Notes: generated by a model not told the origin, from the letters alone. Shown: positions 33,287-46,799, numbered from the stretch's first letter. The stretch is DNA of 64,000 bases from Isoetes taiwanensis (GCA_021234155.1 JAJEKV010000033.1:7556635-7620634), one strand, 5' to 3'. Numbers and translations are program-made.

Positions 33287-33944
33287 TGTAGAGGTGGCTC
33301 CGACCTACACATACTTAGGGATCGAGTTCTCTATTACCGCCCTGTTGGGGTGGTCACCACACTCACCACTCACCACACTCACCACTATTGAGGTGGTATA
33401 GGAGATTGTATACCATATATGGAGGGATATACGCACATGCACGCGTGCAGGATATTTGCACGTATGCATTGTGGTGTGCAAAGGGTATTATCATCGGCTA
33501 GTTTGTACTTTGCGGTCCCTCGGTCTTTGAAGGCGACGGCCCGCACCAAAGTTAATAAGACAAAAGAGCTGAACAAAAAACACTGTTCTTTTGTCGCGAC
33601 ATTGGGGTTGATTGCATTGTTGGTGGTTGAATTGTCGCCGTCCGTGAGTTTATTGTCTTATTTGGGCTGTTCGGCTGTTTTTGTCGTCGCCTTCACCTGG
33701 AGCAGGCCGTCGCCTTCACCGGGACAGGGGAGGGCGCAAAGTACAAGTCTCCCTTATCATCACCGTGTTATCTGAGCAGAGAGAGAAGAACAGGGGGATG
33801 GTGTATTGAGAGAGAGAGTATTTTGCTTGATCTAGCTATGGAGATGATGAATCTTTGTGTTGTGCATTGCCTTGATCTGATAGATTGAGCTTGGATTGTT
33901 GGGTTTTTCATCCTTCTTGCAAGGTTAGAGTCCAGGCTCTAACA
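33287..33944 (+). repeat. 5' LTR of the Tat-like element
   Basis: 658 bp, TGTAGAG...CTCTAACA. The left border is set by comparison with repeat X at about 6200, and the right border by the PBS. The 3' partner is missing. Confidence 0.75.
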
Positions 33945-33947
33945 ATT

Positions 33948-33966
33948 TGGCGACCACGGTGCTCGA
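33948..33966 (+). other. Primer binding site of the Tat-like element
   Basis: TGGCGACCACGGTGCTCGA begins three bases after the LTR. It has the usual TGG start and position, but I cannot name the tRNA with confidence. Confidence 0.5.
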
Positions 33967-34128
33967 TAGACCATTGATCGGCAAGAATTTCCATTGGAAA
34001 AGGAGTTGTTACCATTTGTATTGGTGATCGTCGGTAAAGAACAACACCAAGGAGCAATTTCTTTGTGTGAAGGGGATTTTGCTGTAAGTGATTTGCGGGG
34101 CAAAATTTGACAACGAGAGCATAGTTTT

Positions 34129-35357
34129 ATGCCCAAGAGAGGTAAGAAGGATATTCCACCAAGCTCCATCGTAACAAGAAGGGGACCGGTGAGTCAATCT
34201 TTGGGCTCAAAATTGCATCAAGATTCAATTTCGTTTTCAGATTTGGAAGCAGATCTGGGATCTAATTCTCAGATCCAGGAGGTTTTGATTCCATTTACCG
34301 ATCTAGAAGGTAATCCAATTTTGTTTTTCAAGTTGAAGGGAGATTCAATTTCGTTTTTCCAATTTCAAGAAACCCAAGAAGAGGCAGAGATGGTTGTATT
34401 ATGATATGGGGTTTTCAGATAATGGGGATTCCAAAGTTTGATGATCTAGTAGATCGGGATCCTTTGAAGCATATTGTGAAGTTTGAGAGGTATTGCCTGC
34501 AATGTAAGTTCCCAGCTGGTGATTATTTGCTTTGGTTTCATAGTTCTTTGCAAGATTCAGTGGAGGAATGGGCACAAACTCAGCCAGATACCATGACATA
34601 TCAGGAATTAAAGGAAGCTTTCATTGCTCATGATAAGGATAAGACTATGGAAAGGTGGACCAATTTCACACAAAAGGAAGATGAATCAATTAGAGAGTAT
34701 AATCAGAGGTATATTGCGGTTCTCAAAGCCGTGGTTCATTGGAAGATTGCAAGGAGTGATGAAATGGATATTCAATGGTATGTGAAGGGGCTGAAACGAG
34801 CTATTGCTCATAAGTTGAAGGCCAAACAGCCTACAACATTACTAGAGGCACAAAGTATGCTCTCAAGGTGAAGATAAGTGGGATACATTCATGAAGTTGC
34901 TGCCCGTAACATAAAAAGAGGATATTGCAGCCAAGATTTCTAAGCTTACAATTGGTGAGAAGCCAAGGGAGGTACAATTTATTACTTGTGAGTATTGTGG
35001 GTCTATTGGACATTCTGATACTACATGTAGATTGTTGAAATTCTGCTCGCCAAATAAAGGGCCATAATTATCAAGAATGTAGGGAGAAGAGATTCTTTGA
35101 GAGGGCCAATCCCGTATTTGCTGTTATGCAACAAGCACCACCTATTCCTATTCAACCAATGCAAAGCAGCACCTATTATACCACAAGTTCCAATGATGCC
35201 ACAAGCTCCAATTGCCCAACAAGCTCCAATGAGTTCCACACAAATGGTGCAGCCAAAACAGGGATGGTATCCAAGTAAGGCTCATTTGTATTGCAAGTTA
35301 TGTGATAAATTCAAGCATGATGAGAGTACTTGTTGGAAAATTCATGGGAAACCGTAA
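34129..35357 (+). pseudogene. Tat-like gag
   Basis: The N-terminal frame from 34129 (MPKRGKKDIPPS) passes by a frameshift near 34405 into the capsid-like frame 34401-34871 (FPAGDYLLWFHSSLQDSVEEWAQ then YQELKEAFIAHD). Downstream are two zinc-knuckle-like units: CEYCGSIGHSDTTC near 34990 and CKLCDKFKHDESTCWKIHG near 35290. At least three frame breaks occur between them. Confidence 0.75.
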
Positions 35358-35762
35358 TGGGCAACCAACAAGTATCCACCAAGGCGCAAGTGTTTGAATC
35401 AAGACTCTTCCTAATAATGATGTTCGTGATTCAAGATGCAAAGTACATTGATAATCCTCAAGTTAAGGCTCTTATTGAGGAGCTTAAGAAACAAGAGAAA
35501 GCAAAATCAGTAGTAAATTGTGGATTTGTTGAGGTAGACAGTGACCCATTTCAGCAAGAAGAAGAGATTGGAGAAGTAAATGCGGTTACAAGATTATAAA
35601 AGGTGGTGCAAGAACCAAGAGTAGTGCCAAGAAAAGACTAAGACCTCTTTTCCAAAGGCTTTGAAGGGACAAGCTTTGAAGGTATCAACACCTAAGAAGG
35701 TGAAATTCAATGTGTTGCCCATAGAACAGTTTTAGTCTATAGAAGAAAATCAGCCCATAGTA

Positions 35763-37125
35763 ATGCCTCCTATGGTGAATGAGGAAATTCAAAATGAAGA
35801 TGATGTGATCAGCCAAGTTTTGGCCACTAAAGTTACACTTACTCTTGAGCAATTGATGCATTATTCTCCAAATTTGTTGCAAGAGTTAGGGGGGAGAACA
35901 AAATCAGAAATTTCAGTCCAACAAATCATCTCAAATGATACCAATAAGAGTAGGATGGAGCCATCAGCCCGGCAATCCAAGGATCCAGGGCCATTTCTTT
36001 GTGATGTGAGTATTAATGGATATTTAATCAAAGACGCCAACATAGATACCGGCAGCGGAGTGAATGTAATGCCTTACCATATAATGCTTCAAGTTGGATT
36101 GAAAATGATGGAACTGACAACTATGATGCTCAAAGCATTCAATCAAATGAAGGTGCAGTCTATGGGAGTCATAAGAAATGTCTTATGCAAGGTCTATGAG
36201 GTGGAAGCAATCTTGGATTTCATGGTTTTGAAATTTCCAGAGAGTATGCATGCTGAAACTTATACTTTGTTGCTGAGCCGTACATGGTTAGATGCCGTAC
36301 AAGCTGAAACTTCATGGACGAAGCGTGAAATGAACATCTTTCAAGGGGAACACAAGGTTACTATAGATCATCCTCTGAAATCAACAAAAGGTACCTTTCT
36401 TTGCAATCCTTCTTTGAGCAGCCCGCAGTTAGAAATCAGCAAAGAGAATGCTATGGTGTCAGCGCAGCAAGGTCTTAGTTGTTTTCATGTCTTGGAAGTG
36501 GGTGACAAGGAAGATAAGACTTTGTACAAGTGGTTAAAAGGTACCCAAATTTCAGAAATATGTCATTTACAGCAGCAAGTTGCAGATAAGTATATCCAAA
36601 GACTTGAAAGTATTGATGAAGGTGAGTTACAAGAGACTCTTGTAAACATGCAGGAGGAGTCCATTCAAAGACCCATTGGTGAGACTTTATTTCAGCAAGG
36701 TATTGATCAAAATCAAGTAGAGCTGTTGATTTTGACATCAAGCATGGATGGAATAAACAGAAATCAGCCCACTATGGAAGGACAAATGTATTTTGATGGT
36801 GCATTCTCTAAACTCAAGAATTATGGAGGTGTAGGAGTATTTCTGATATACGGGCATAAAAAGAAGATTGTTACATTGAGTATGCCATGCACTGCAAGCA
36901 GTAATAATGAGGCTGAATATCATGCACTTATTCAAGGGATGACTTTAGCAAAGAAGAAGCATGTTAATTGTTTAACTATTTTTAGAGACTCTTTGTTGGT
37001 GTGTCGACAACTTATGGATCAATTTCAGGTTTTAAGTGCTAATTTGAGAAGCTTACATTAATAAACCATGGATTTGAAGGCCTATTTTCAGCAATGCATT
37101 GTGGTACATGTTCCAAGAGAATAAA
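35763..37125 (+). pseudogene. Tat-like protease followed by an RNase H of the aRH type
   Basis: One 432-codon frame (35763-37061) contains a retropepsin domain with active site NIDTGSGVNVMP near 36050. After about 200 residues of spacer it contains an RNase H domain: MYFDGAFSKLKNYGGVG (first Asp), SSNNEAEYHALIQGM (Glu), FRDSLLVCRQL (Asp). The RH C-terminal block VHVPREXNSVADAL follows after two stops. The SNNEAEYxALIxGL style matches the archaeal-like RNase H carried by Tat elements. Its place before RT instead of after RT is unusual. Confidence 0.78.
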
Positions 37126-37130
37126 ACAGT

Positions 37131-37411
37131 GTGGCGGATGCTTTAACACAATCGGCAATGGTGCAAGCAGCTTGGTGGCATGCGCACATTCTGGAGGATG
37201 AGGTAAATCAGATCAGTCCATGTTCACCACAGTCATCACAGTCACCACATGCACCACATTCATCACAATCATCACATCCACCACATCCATTACAGTCACC
37301 ACAGTCATCACACGCACCACATTCATCACACTCAACCACAGTCACCACAGTCACCACATTCACCACAGTCACCACATTCCGTCAAGAACATCAATATTTC
37401 TCAGGAAATCA
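37131..37411 (+). pseudogene. RH-RT linker with a CAC/CAT-rich minisatellite
   Basis: The open frame from 37131 runs through about 170 bp (37215-37380) of TCACCACAGTCATCACA-type repeats, encoding a Ser/Pro/His/Thr-rich stretch. It reads up to the ATCA duplication at 37408-37411 and continues in frame with the RT frame at 46826. Confidence 0.75.
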
Positions 37412-37433
37412 GGGTAAAAGCACGAAAGGGTGT
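37412..37433 (+). repeat. Element A left terminal inverted repeat
   Basis: GGGTAAAAGCACGAAAGGG and three further bases; 21 of 22 match the reverse complement of 46800-46821. Confidence 0.9.
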
Positions 37434-37724
37434 ACGTACATCGTACTGAATTGAAGGACGAATTTGTGCTTTTTTGGGGTACATTTTAGATGTACATCAA
37501 GATACTATGGTTTGTCGTTTTGTGTCAGATATGCAATGATTGCAAGATCATCCCTGACATTCCCCCCGAAATTCTTGGTTAACCACCGAACCACCGAACC
37601 AATTCGAATGGATCCGTCCCTCCCTTTCCAAATTCCCCTTTCACGTGATCTAACACCTAACGAATTCCGCAGCAAACACATGCCAATTGAATCTACAAGA
37701 AATAGAAATCAATTTCAACTGCTC

Positions 37725-40700
37725 ATGGAGGGTGAGAATTCCAATGGAAGTGATGGTTCTAAGCGTAAGTATGCCGACATTGGCCGCTGTTATGCCACAA
37801 AACAAATAAAGCCATGGTTGATGTGTCGGTAGATTGCATCCTCGGGCTGTCGGGCAAACGCCGGGCCCGCATCAAAGATTAGTTTTTGTGATCATTTGTT
37901 GCAAGATGACGCTTTTTCTGTTTTTTAACCCTCAGAATTGGAAATCCTTCCGGGTTATTGTTATGAAATCAATGATTAGAAACTTGAAAGATGGGCTTCA
38001 AGAAGTAAAGTCCGCTAATAGCAAAGATAAATTGGCTGCAAAACATTCATCGTTATCAATGATTGTTGGAAAAAAAGGAGATATAAACAAGAATGTTTCT
38101 TCAAAATTGCTAAAGATACAACCAAGAAATTTATCCAAAGTCGCAAGAAGAAGGAAGATAATGTCATTAAGTGGAGCAAATGTATGGGCTTTAAGGTGAA
38201 GGATGCCAAGACCAAATAGAATCGATGATTCAATCAAATGTCGTTCGTGAATTTTGGCTTGACAATACCAAAGTTTCACCAAAGGTTAGAGATGTCATGA
38301 AGAGGAGAACACAAGCAATACAATACCTTGATATCTCATGTGTTTGCTCTTGTAATTGAATCAATTCAGTTTTGGAGATTATGTTTTCTTCCAAAATTCT
38401 TTCATGACTTTCTTCTCAGACATTCTAGTTCTCGTTCGAAAGTGGTTTGTTAATGAATACACATGGTTTTCATGAAATGTATTGCATTTTACATTGTTTA
38501 CATTTATACATTGTTTACACAAGAGCGTAAATCTTGCGTTGATGTGCTATTAGGTACTTTTTAGATGTACATCCATTTACATGTCCATGCAGCTGCATTT
38601 ACATGTACTTGAATATCAAAATTACATCATTTTACAGTTTAGTGTACTTTCAGGTAATGAAGCCAAACAAATCTGGCATATGTACATTAGTTGTACTAAT
38701 ATTGTAACATTAATGTGATGTACTAATATTGGAACATTAATTAGATGTACACTGGATGTACATTGATGTACATTGATGTACAAGAATGCATCAATGGAAC
38801 CGCTATCGTACATTAGATGTACCGATGTACATTAGATGTACATTAGATGTACAGTAACAGATCAGTGGAACTGTTGGATGGACATTTTATGTACATAGAC
38901 CATACATTAATTGTACAATAGTACTGTTGGATGGACATTTTATGTACATAGACCATACATTAATTGTACAATAGTATAGTTCAATACTCTTTTGGCATCT
39001 GGTTGCCGACATCATTTTGCTAACATGGTCTTTAATGGTTTTGTTATTGCAAACCGAGCTTTATCAATCAGCTTGTATATCGTAATCCCGATACCAAAAT
39101 TTCGGCCGGCTCGAGTATCCAAAACCTGATTGCATAAGGAAATTGAAGGAGAGAAACACATGTTGTTGTGTCAAACATGAGCAAAGAGATCCCGTACGTA
39201 AAGGCCTTCAATGATATAAGGAGATCCCTACATGTTAATTGCACTTATTGCCGCAGTTGTTCAGGCATCCCAAAGAAAAACAATGGAGTATGTCAAGCAA
39301 ACAAGAAGACTTTTGATAATGTTAGTATCTTGTGGAGGTCAACAGCTTATAGAAATTTGTGACGGATGAATGGCATAAACTAAAATGCATCAAAGGCTTA
39401 ATGTGATGAATGTGGAGTGAAGAAATTCGGACATCCGGCCCAAACGAGGAAGATGGAATTTAATGTGGATCGGCAAGTATATGCATATGTCAATGAGCCA
39501 TCCAAAAAGGTACATCCGTAAGGCTTAGATTAGTTGATCGTAATGACAAAGCATCCGCTTTGTTAAAGAACATGAAAAATCAGCTTGCTAAGTTTACGAT
39601 CATAACTTTACAAAGCATTAATCGGCAGAGCAAACAGCTTTAAAAGATGTGTTGAGAAACTTCCTGATAATAGTGTGTTGTTGTCGTTGTTGACTTTGCA
39701 GAGAACTACACATTGAAACCAGGACGTAAGTGCAATCCGAAAGCATTGGAATCCCCGATCAAATTAGTATTTTGGTCCATATTTCAATGATGAAAATAGA
39801 AGGTAAGCTTAAAAAAAAAGGCATTTCTATGTTTCGTGATGACGTAAAAGCATGACACTCATTTTGTGCAACATGGTTTTAAATTACATTTGGGGTGGCT
39901 TAAGAATAATGGAGGTGGACACATAAACCTTCATTATGTGTGGTCGGATGGTTGTGCATCTCAATTCAAATCAAGACGGGCATGGTATGGAATCAGAGAT
40001 ACCATGTTGAAAATAAAATTCGAAAGTGATATGGAATTTCTTTGATCCGCCATGGGAAAGGCACACATGATGGCGAGGCTGGTATAGCAAAGTTGTGGCT
40101 TGAGAGTGAGCAGAGAAAACAAAATGGCATGCCGCTGATGCGCGTAAAAAGCCTTTTGTGCAGCTTTTAGGGCCAAGGAATCGGATTGTGAAAGGGTGTT
40201 TTGGGAGGTTGGAAAAACAGATGTGAACAAAGAAGCATTCAATTGCAAGACTTTTACCCGGTACTCAGCCAGATACATTCTCAGGTCAACTATAAACCCA
40301 AAGCAGATCCAACAAAGTTGCTATGCACACACTCGCTTTTTTTGTGATGCTTGCATTAACTTCAATTGGTTGAATTGTGAGAACATTAAACATTGTGGAG
40401 AATGGTCTCTAAAAGTTTGGAGCCCACGCATCATATTGCCTCTTGTGGTGAAGCTGAAAATGATGTGGATGTTTTGTATGCGTAAGACGAGGCTGGTTTA
40501 GATGACACCGTAGGAGTTTCAGATGTATTTGTGTCTTTGCAAAGACTGCACAATGTGGAAGGTGTTTCATACTATGTTATCATGTGCACCGTGGAAAAGC
40601 ATGCATTGAAGAAGATTCAATTGATGACTATGGAAATGATTACTCGGCCGGGCACTAGTGTCATTGAAGGACAATATTATGAACTAATCCCGTGCCGCCA

Positions 40701-40874
40701 CAAAGTATAAACCGCCTCCTACTAAGAATGTTTTGGTACCGCAGAACTGTGGATTGGGGTTCAATCCCATTCAAGAAAGTAAAACACAAGCTGAAGGGGG
40801 CAAGCACAAAGATTTCACTTGCCGATGAAGTCCATGAGACATTGTTATCACAACTTCCAAAGAATTGTAGATGA
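37725..40874 (+). pseudogene. Element A transposase, DFAENY family
   Basis: Blocks appear in the same order as in the element B gene, in alternating frames. They are a helix-rich segment (SKLLKIQPRNLSKVARRRK, about 38095-38165), NTCCCVKH and CTYCRSC (39150-39260), and ILWRSTAY with CDECGVKKF. The core follows: VDFAENYTLKPGRK and QSEHWNPDQISILVHIS (39695-39790), WSDGCASQFKSRRAWYG (39940-39990) and HGKGTHDGEAGIAK (40050-40095). The C-terminal domain has FWEVGKTDVNKEAFNCKT (40200-40255), FFCDACINF and the end ISLADEVHETLLSQL near 40855. The spacing D...D...(E/D) fits a DDE/D transposase. Many indels and stops make it nonfunctional. An exact start is uncertain. Confidence 0.75.
38560..38965. repeat. 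ATGTACAT palindrome cluster, left
   Basis: About 20 GTAC cores, mostly GATGTACATT or close variants, within roughly 400 bp, plus a direct duplication of about 65 bp (38875-38925 and 38926-38980). The motif is its own reverse complement. Confidence 0.85.
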
Positions 40875-40979
40875 CTTGGACTAAGTCGATCCGTGGTACT
40901 TTCCGTAAATATTGTAATACTTTGTTCATATAAGAGATAAGAACTGAACAAATTTTCATTGTACATGACAAGGACTACT

Positions 40980-41060
40980 TCAATAGTGCATTAGGTACAT
41001 CAATGTACATAATATGTACATCCTATGTACATCTTATGTACATCCGTTGTACATTCCGTA
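40980..41060. repeat. ATGTACAT palindrome cluster, middle
   Basis: Six to seven TGTACAT units at about 11-bp spacing, directly downstream of the transposase frame. Confidence 0.8.
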
Positions 41061-41299
41061 GATATTTGTTAAGTGTAAGTTGATTAGAATTGAACATAAG
41101 AAAGTTGAATTACATAAACATTAAAAATAGTTTTCACCATGGCAAAGATAAGAAATGGACAGTTTTCATGTACAAATGGTTCATATATTTATATTGTGGA
41201 CATAAATACAACACACCGAAAGTGAGCATGGCTCATAATTCATGGCCTAGCTTCAAAATGTCAAGAGGGAGCCCCGATATCTTATGACTATTGCATCAT

Positions 41300-42700
41300 G
41301 TCTTCCAGCCCGCCCTAGAGGTCAGAGAGAGATATCCTCTAACGCAAGAGTCCCATGCGGTGCCACCGCAAACCTTTCCATCCTACATGGCCTTCATCTT
41401 CCCTGACACGTGCCTTCCCCAAGGGTTGTGCAACAAGTGAGTTGTCGCCAATATACATTTTGTGGTTGCTCGCTCCTCATAGTTTTCAATTTGGTCAACC
41501 TTTCCCCCACACCCAGTGAAAGAAGATAGAGGCGATAATCGGTCCCCAACCCTATGTGCTTGCATTTTGTGTTGGTTTCTATTACCGGGTGCAAAGCAGA
41601 ACTCTATCTCTTAGTTTCATAATAGTCTTTTGTGTTTCAGTCCATTCATCTACAAAGCAACTGAAGATTGACTTAATTAGTCTTTTTTGTGTTTCACCAT
41701 TCATCTACAAAGCAAATGAAGATTGACTTAATTATGTATACACACTCATAATTGTACCAATAAGAAAGACAAGAAAAACAGAGTACTCAAGTGCAATGAA
41801 CAAAAACTTTCATACATATATTCATAACATTTGAATTTGTACATCGGGCTTTAGTCTCAGACTCAACAATGGGCCACTCGAGAGGCCAATAACATGACGG
41901 CAGTTTCTCCATTGCTTGCTCCATATATTGACTAAATTTAGGCAGCAGAGCACCCAAGTTGTCGCCATAGTTTGCCAAAGAAAATATTTTCCACCCGCCT
42001 CGATATGCTATCATTCACGCATTAGTCATTGGATGCTCTTTTACATACACTATACCATCTTCAGCCATTTTCAATCCATTAAGCCATGGAATGAGCTCCA
42101 TGACAAGCAAACCGCCGCCAGCCTAATATTGGTGTCCAAGAGAAAGGACATATGTAGCTTCCTACGGATTCAGAGTGGATTTGTATCTCTCGCCATCGAT
42201 CAAAAATCAGATTTCCATAGTACTGGGTACTCTTTCCATACCACGTTTAATGGCTTCACAAACAACCCCTTTTGAGGTTCAAGAGGGTGTTTGTGTGGCG
42301 TAGTCCAACACCGCCCCCGGGTTGTAAACAAACTTCAGCTTTATGGAAAAAGCATCACAAATTTGATCCACAATTGGTAGAAGATTTTTAGAAGTGAGTG
42401 AAGACCAGATGGCAACATCAAACCCTTCTCTTACAAATGCAAACAAGTGATGCTAACCCCGGCCCGCAAAGAAAAAAACCGCTTCCTATATTGAATTGAA
42501 GCTCATCTTTTCGATCTTTTGGTATCTTGAGTTAATATTTTCATTCTTGTGCACACTCTTGCCCAACACGTAATTTAAGTCAAAGATAATGAGCTTTTCC
42601 CCTAATTAGATGATTCATTGCAAGAACAAAACACTTGAGAGTCTATTCACAATTTATAATTACATTTCAGATTACACAATTGAGAAAACACATTGATAAT
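41300..42700 (-). other. Minus-strand coding debris or noncoding DNA in element A
   Basis: Short minus frames (41383-41594, 41787-42014) lie downstream of the Ulp1-like region. I recognise no domain. They may be 3' exons of the minus-strand gene. Confidence 0.3.
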
Positions 42701-42759
42701 TACACAATTTTATTTGCAATGTGTAAGTGAGCCAAATAAATTAATTTTTTCATTACTTA

Positions 42760-45700
42760 TTGAGTACAAAGAAGCTCGTGAGCATGGCTCATACAAAAAC
42801 TGTAATTCACAAACAAGTCAAAGGGACTATCTACCCCCGTAGGAACAACCGCCTTGTATATTCATCTCGCCTTCTACAATTAATGCCTCCATTAGATGAT
42901 CCCTCCGTGACTTGGCATAGGCATCAAGGAACCAACCGGGTGTCATCTGCATGGTGCACAAGTATTAGAGGACTATACCAACAAATAACTAATAGGAAAA
43001 TAACATGTTCTACTTACAAAAATGGAGTTTTACGTGCATCAACCACTCAAGATCTATGAATTTGTGCATGTAAGCCACAATGTACATGCAAGGGTTGCCG
43101 GTACTAGTTTCTTGCATTTTAGGACGTAACACGTGAGCATCAAAGTTCTTCCTACCATGGTTTAAGCCGTTGGATCCGAAAGCATCATGTTATTGATCAC
43201 AAGCTTATGAAACCCGCAAAATTGCAATGTGAGAATAAATCAAGCATAAGAAATTGCAATATGAGAATAATCAAATCATAAAACTAAAACGTAAACTCAT
43301 ACTTACTCGACCACTTTAGCATCGGGTACATAGCCTTTGACAGAGAGAGGATCTCAGATACTTGGGCTAGCTATAGATGGACAAGAGCTTTTCACCGACC
43401 AGCAAGCACAAGTATTGCCAATGCCACATTTGGGCCTTTGTAATTGGAACAAATATGTATTGGCATCTTGCAATCAAAATGCCATCCAGCCCTTCCTTTA
43501 TGTTAGTGTTCTCGTGCATCCGCCCCCCCGCTTTTGAGGGAATTCACAAAAATTGAAGGTGTCCGGCCGAACCAGAAAAAACTTGTGTTTCCAATCGATG
43601 GAAGATCGCTACAAAGGTACCCGCACACAAATCCGTAATACATATTAATACATAAGATGAGTGACTTAGGGAATGAAATAACATAAATATGTTGAAATGC
43701 TAGCCTACCTCCCATAGACATCTACCATCTTAGAGGTCAAGTCCAGCCTTCCAGCCAGTAACTCGCCAACATCACTTTGAAAGATAGAGGGTGCGTGCTT
43801 AGGAGGACAAATTCCCTATAAGGAGTGAATGGAACCAACCTTTTCGCCGGTTCACTAAATTGTACAAGGAAACAACAAAGATTAGCAAAAGAATATATCT
43901 ATTGTAATCAATTGTATATTACTCACCTTGTAAATTCATCACCGCTTCAAAGATCTTCTCGTGGATCGCTTTGACCTTATTTGTTATCACATCAATATTT
44001 GCTTGTAGATCCTCATCCTCTTCCTCTTCCGTTCCACTCGTAAGGATCGTGGATCGCCTTCCTTCATGGCCTCGTGATCGTGGTCCTATGTAAAAAAAAT
44101 GTGGTTAATTATCATAAATCTGAGATGTTTAACAAAATTAGTTCATCTTGGACATACCTCTTTCTAGGTGGTGGTGGCACTTTTTTTGCTCGGAGATTTT
44201 CTTTTCTGAGGACATTTTTTTGTCGGGCCGGAGATTTTGCCTGCTTTTTTTTTTCCTCTTGGAGTGCCATCACCAAAGATTCTTTTGCCTCCTCTTTGAG
44301 TGGACTCAACTACCAACTCTTCCTCTTCCCTCGTATCTCCCCGGGATAAAATCTGGATCTGATTCCTTTGTAGCTTTTTCCTCAGAATGTGTCCGTAACT
44401 GGGACCCGCAGATGATGCCGGTGAGACAGTTTAATCTTTCTTAGCTTCTACAATTACTAATTTAGCACTTGGTGATGAAGGAGTTTTGTTGTTGCCAGCC
44501 ATTGAAGGGTCTCAGACCTGCAACGCTTTTAGCTTTCTCAAGTGCCATCCTCTCAATTTCCTCAACTTCACTTTGCCATGTTCGAGGAGGCAATCAAGGT
44601 GCATTGTTCTATTATCGTAATCAGAAATGTCATTGGTGATCCGGAGCTGAAAGGTAGAGGGTCTACGATTCGCCCCCTTATTATTATGCTCACCAAATCA
44701 GAAGAGAGTCGATGCAGATGGCTCAAGAACATCAGCCATTAAAGCCGCTTCGATAGGAACAAATTTCATCCGCAAAACAAACAAATGATCTAAATTTCAA
44801 TAGACATAAAAGAACATGAAAATGTAACTAATGAGAAATATCCGTACATTCTCGCCAAGCATGTACATTTCATGTACATAAAATGTACCAAATGTAAGTA
44901 ACTACATTTAACCATAGCCAAATGTACATGTACATGTTCCTCAATGTACATAAAGGTACATCACAAAACCCAGATGTACACCGATGTACCCGAGATGTAC
45001 CTGTGTATCCAATTAGGGAATGTAGATCTATGCCAAAAAAAGCACATATATGTAAAAAATGCACATACTTATGAATCCATCTACGATGCACTCTAAAAAT
45101 AAATGCATGTACATCTATTTGCAGATGTAGACTCCATTAGAGACATGTACAACCGATACAACCAAATTCAAGCTCAAAAATAAAAGCATCAATAAACAAG
45201 CAAATATATGCCTATGTACCTCTCGCACAGATGTACACTAAAAGTTATACATGTACAAGGAATAGCAATGCAATCGAAAAGCCATACATGTAGAACTATG
45301 CAGATTACAATAACAAATATGAATTAAGTGAAATATAAGTTTAAATTAGTTGAGAGCAATGCATACCTTTCACAAATAGGAAACCAAGTCAATTCAATGC
45401 CCTCATCCCGTGATGCAACCTTTTATGCAATTCGCCTTTCATGGACCAGATAACACAAGCGTAAGAGGCAATAAGCATCTCTCGCATGGAGCTAGCAAAG
45501 AACAAACCGTTTTGCCAAAGCCTTGGCCACAACAGTACTTGAACTGAATGTGATGAACTCTATAGAAGTAGCTCCTTGTGGTAGGGCCTGGGTGCGTAAC
45601 AATAGGTCCCTGCTCCCCCATGAAATCCAAAATATGTGAATGCCTTTGCTGAACCAATTCAATGCAATTAAGTTTTTCCTTTGCTTGTTCAATTGAGATT

Positions 45701-46641
45701 TCATGCCTTTCAATTTCTTTTTAGTTGCTTCCTCCAAAACCAATGTCTAGCTTAGAAGAGTGCTGCTCTTTATCATGTCTACTCATAACCAAGTCTTCCA
45801 ACTTGTACTTCAACACCAACATAACTTGATTTCCAGCAGATCCCGGGACAATTTGTCAAATTCCCTCGCTTTTGTCTCATCTATTTTTCTCGGCAGACTG
45901 CTGCAGATCTTCTGGATAGCATATCCTTTCTACCCTCAATCCGGCTGATGACCTTCAATGCATCCCTCCTTCTTTCTTCCAATGCTTCTACTTCATTCAA
46001 TAGGTTAGTTTTCTCCTCCAACCCATGCTTAAGTAATCGCTTTATTGTGTCAACATCTGATCTAGAATAACCTGTGGCTCTAATATTCGGCCGCAATACG
46101 ATGTCCCGCTTGATAGTTGAGGATTTACCTGTTGTAGGGTCCTCTCAGAACGCCTGAAATGAGGGTTTTGGCAAGATCTTTGGCAGTCCTAGCCACGCCC
46201 ACCCAATCAACAAGCCGCCCCTTCAAGTGAAGAGCAAATGCTCGCAAAATAGGTAGAAATATAATGGTTTGTAACCCGTTTTTGCCATAAACCAATTCAT
46301 AATATTTAAAAAATCATCTTTCCATGCTCGATTCTCCCTTCCTTGAATCCTCGCCTCTGCTTTTTGAGCTTCACCCCATACCTCGCTCATAACCATCTCT
46401 AGGTTGGGTATGTGGGCCTCTACATGTTTATCATGGAGGTCTTTGGCTTGATCACCTCGTAACCCAAACGTAAACTCCTTGAGGTAAAGATCCATCCGAA
46501 AAGCACCGCTTCTTGCTTGGGCTGTGTGATGAGCAAGCACTCATCCGGGGGGCTTTTGGGGCCATAGCTAGATGAAGAATTCGCGGATCGGAATTCAAGC
46601 AGAGAAGGCAGGGGCGGGATAGTGAACGAGAGGCAAACCAA
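42760..46641 (-). pseudogene. Element A minus-strand gene with coiled coil and Ulp1-like protease region
   Basis: The order on the minus strand is: a frame at 46223-46641 (PPDECLLITQP, then AQKAEARIQGRENRAWKDDF); a coiled coil at 45881-46096 (EEKTNLLNEVEALEERRRD); a Lys-rich coil near 45700; and a Lys/Arg/Pro-rich segment at 44112-44309. Near 43290-43560 there is QYIFVPITKAQMWHW followed by LVGEKLLSIYS-PKYL. The last block has the IFxPI...WHW...YDSP look of C48/Ulp1-type cysteine proteases, with the His of WHW as the candidate catalytic residue; the later Asp and Cys motifs were not found clearly. CACTA and MULE transposons often carry Ulp1-like genes, so the association is plausible. Heavily broken. 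Confidence 0.42.
44860..45265. repeat. ATGTACAT palindrome cluster, right
   Basis: About 15-18 TGTAC/GTACAT units within 400 bp on the right side of element A, mirroring the left cluster. Confidence 0.8.
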
Positions 46642-46799
46642 GAAAGAATTTGGGAAAGAATTTCAAAATCCGATAATTGCGGGTTCAGAGTAGTGGATAG
46701 CCATTAATCATGGCAGTTACTAGCGGATCATGATGACAGTTATTCCAAAAATGTGCATTTTGTACATATGTATATGTACAAAAAGGGCTACATTTATAG

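Noticed and set aside
37220-37454. His/Thr-rich ORFs at 37220-37450 as a metal-binding protein
   Set aside because: Produced by a CAC/CAT minisatellite in alternative frames.
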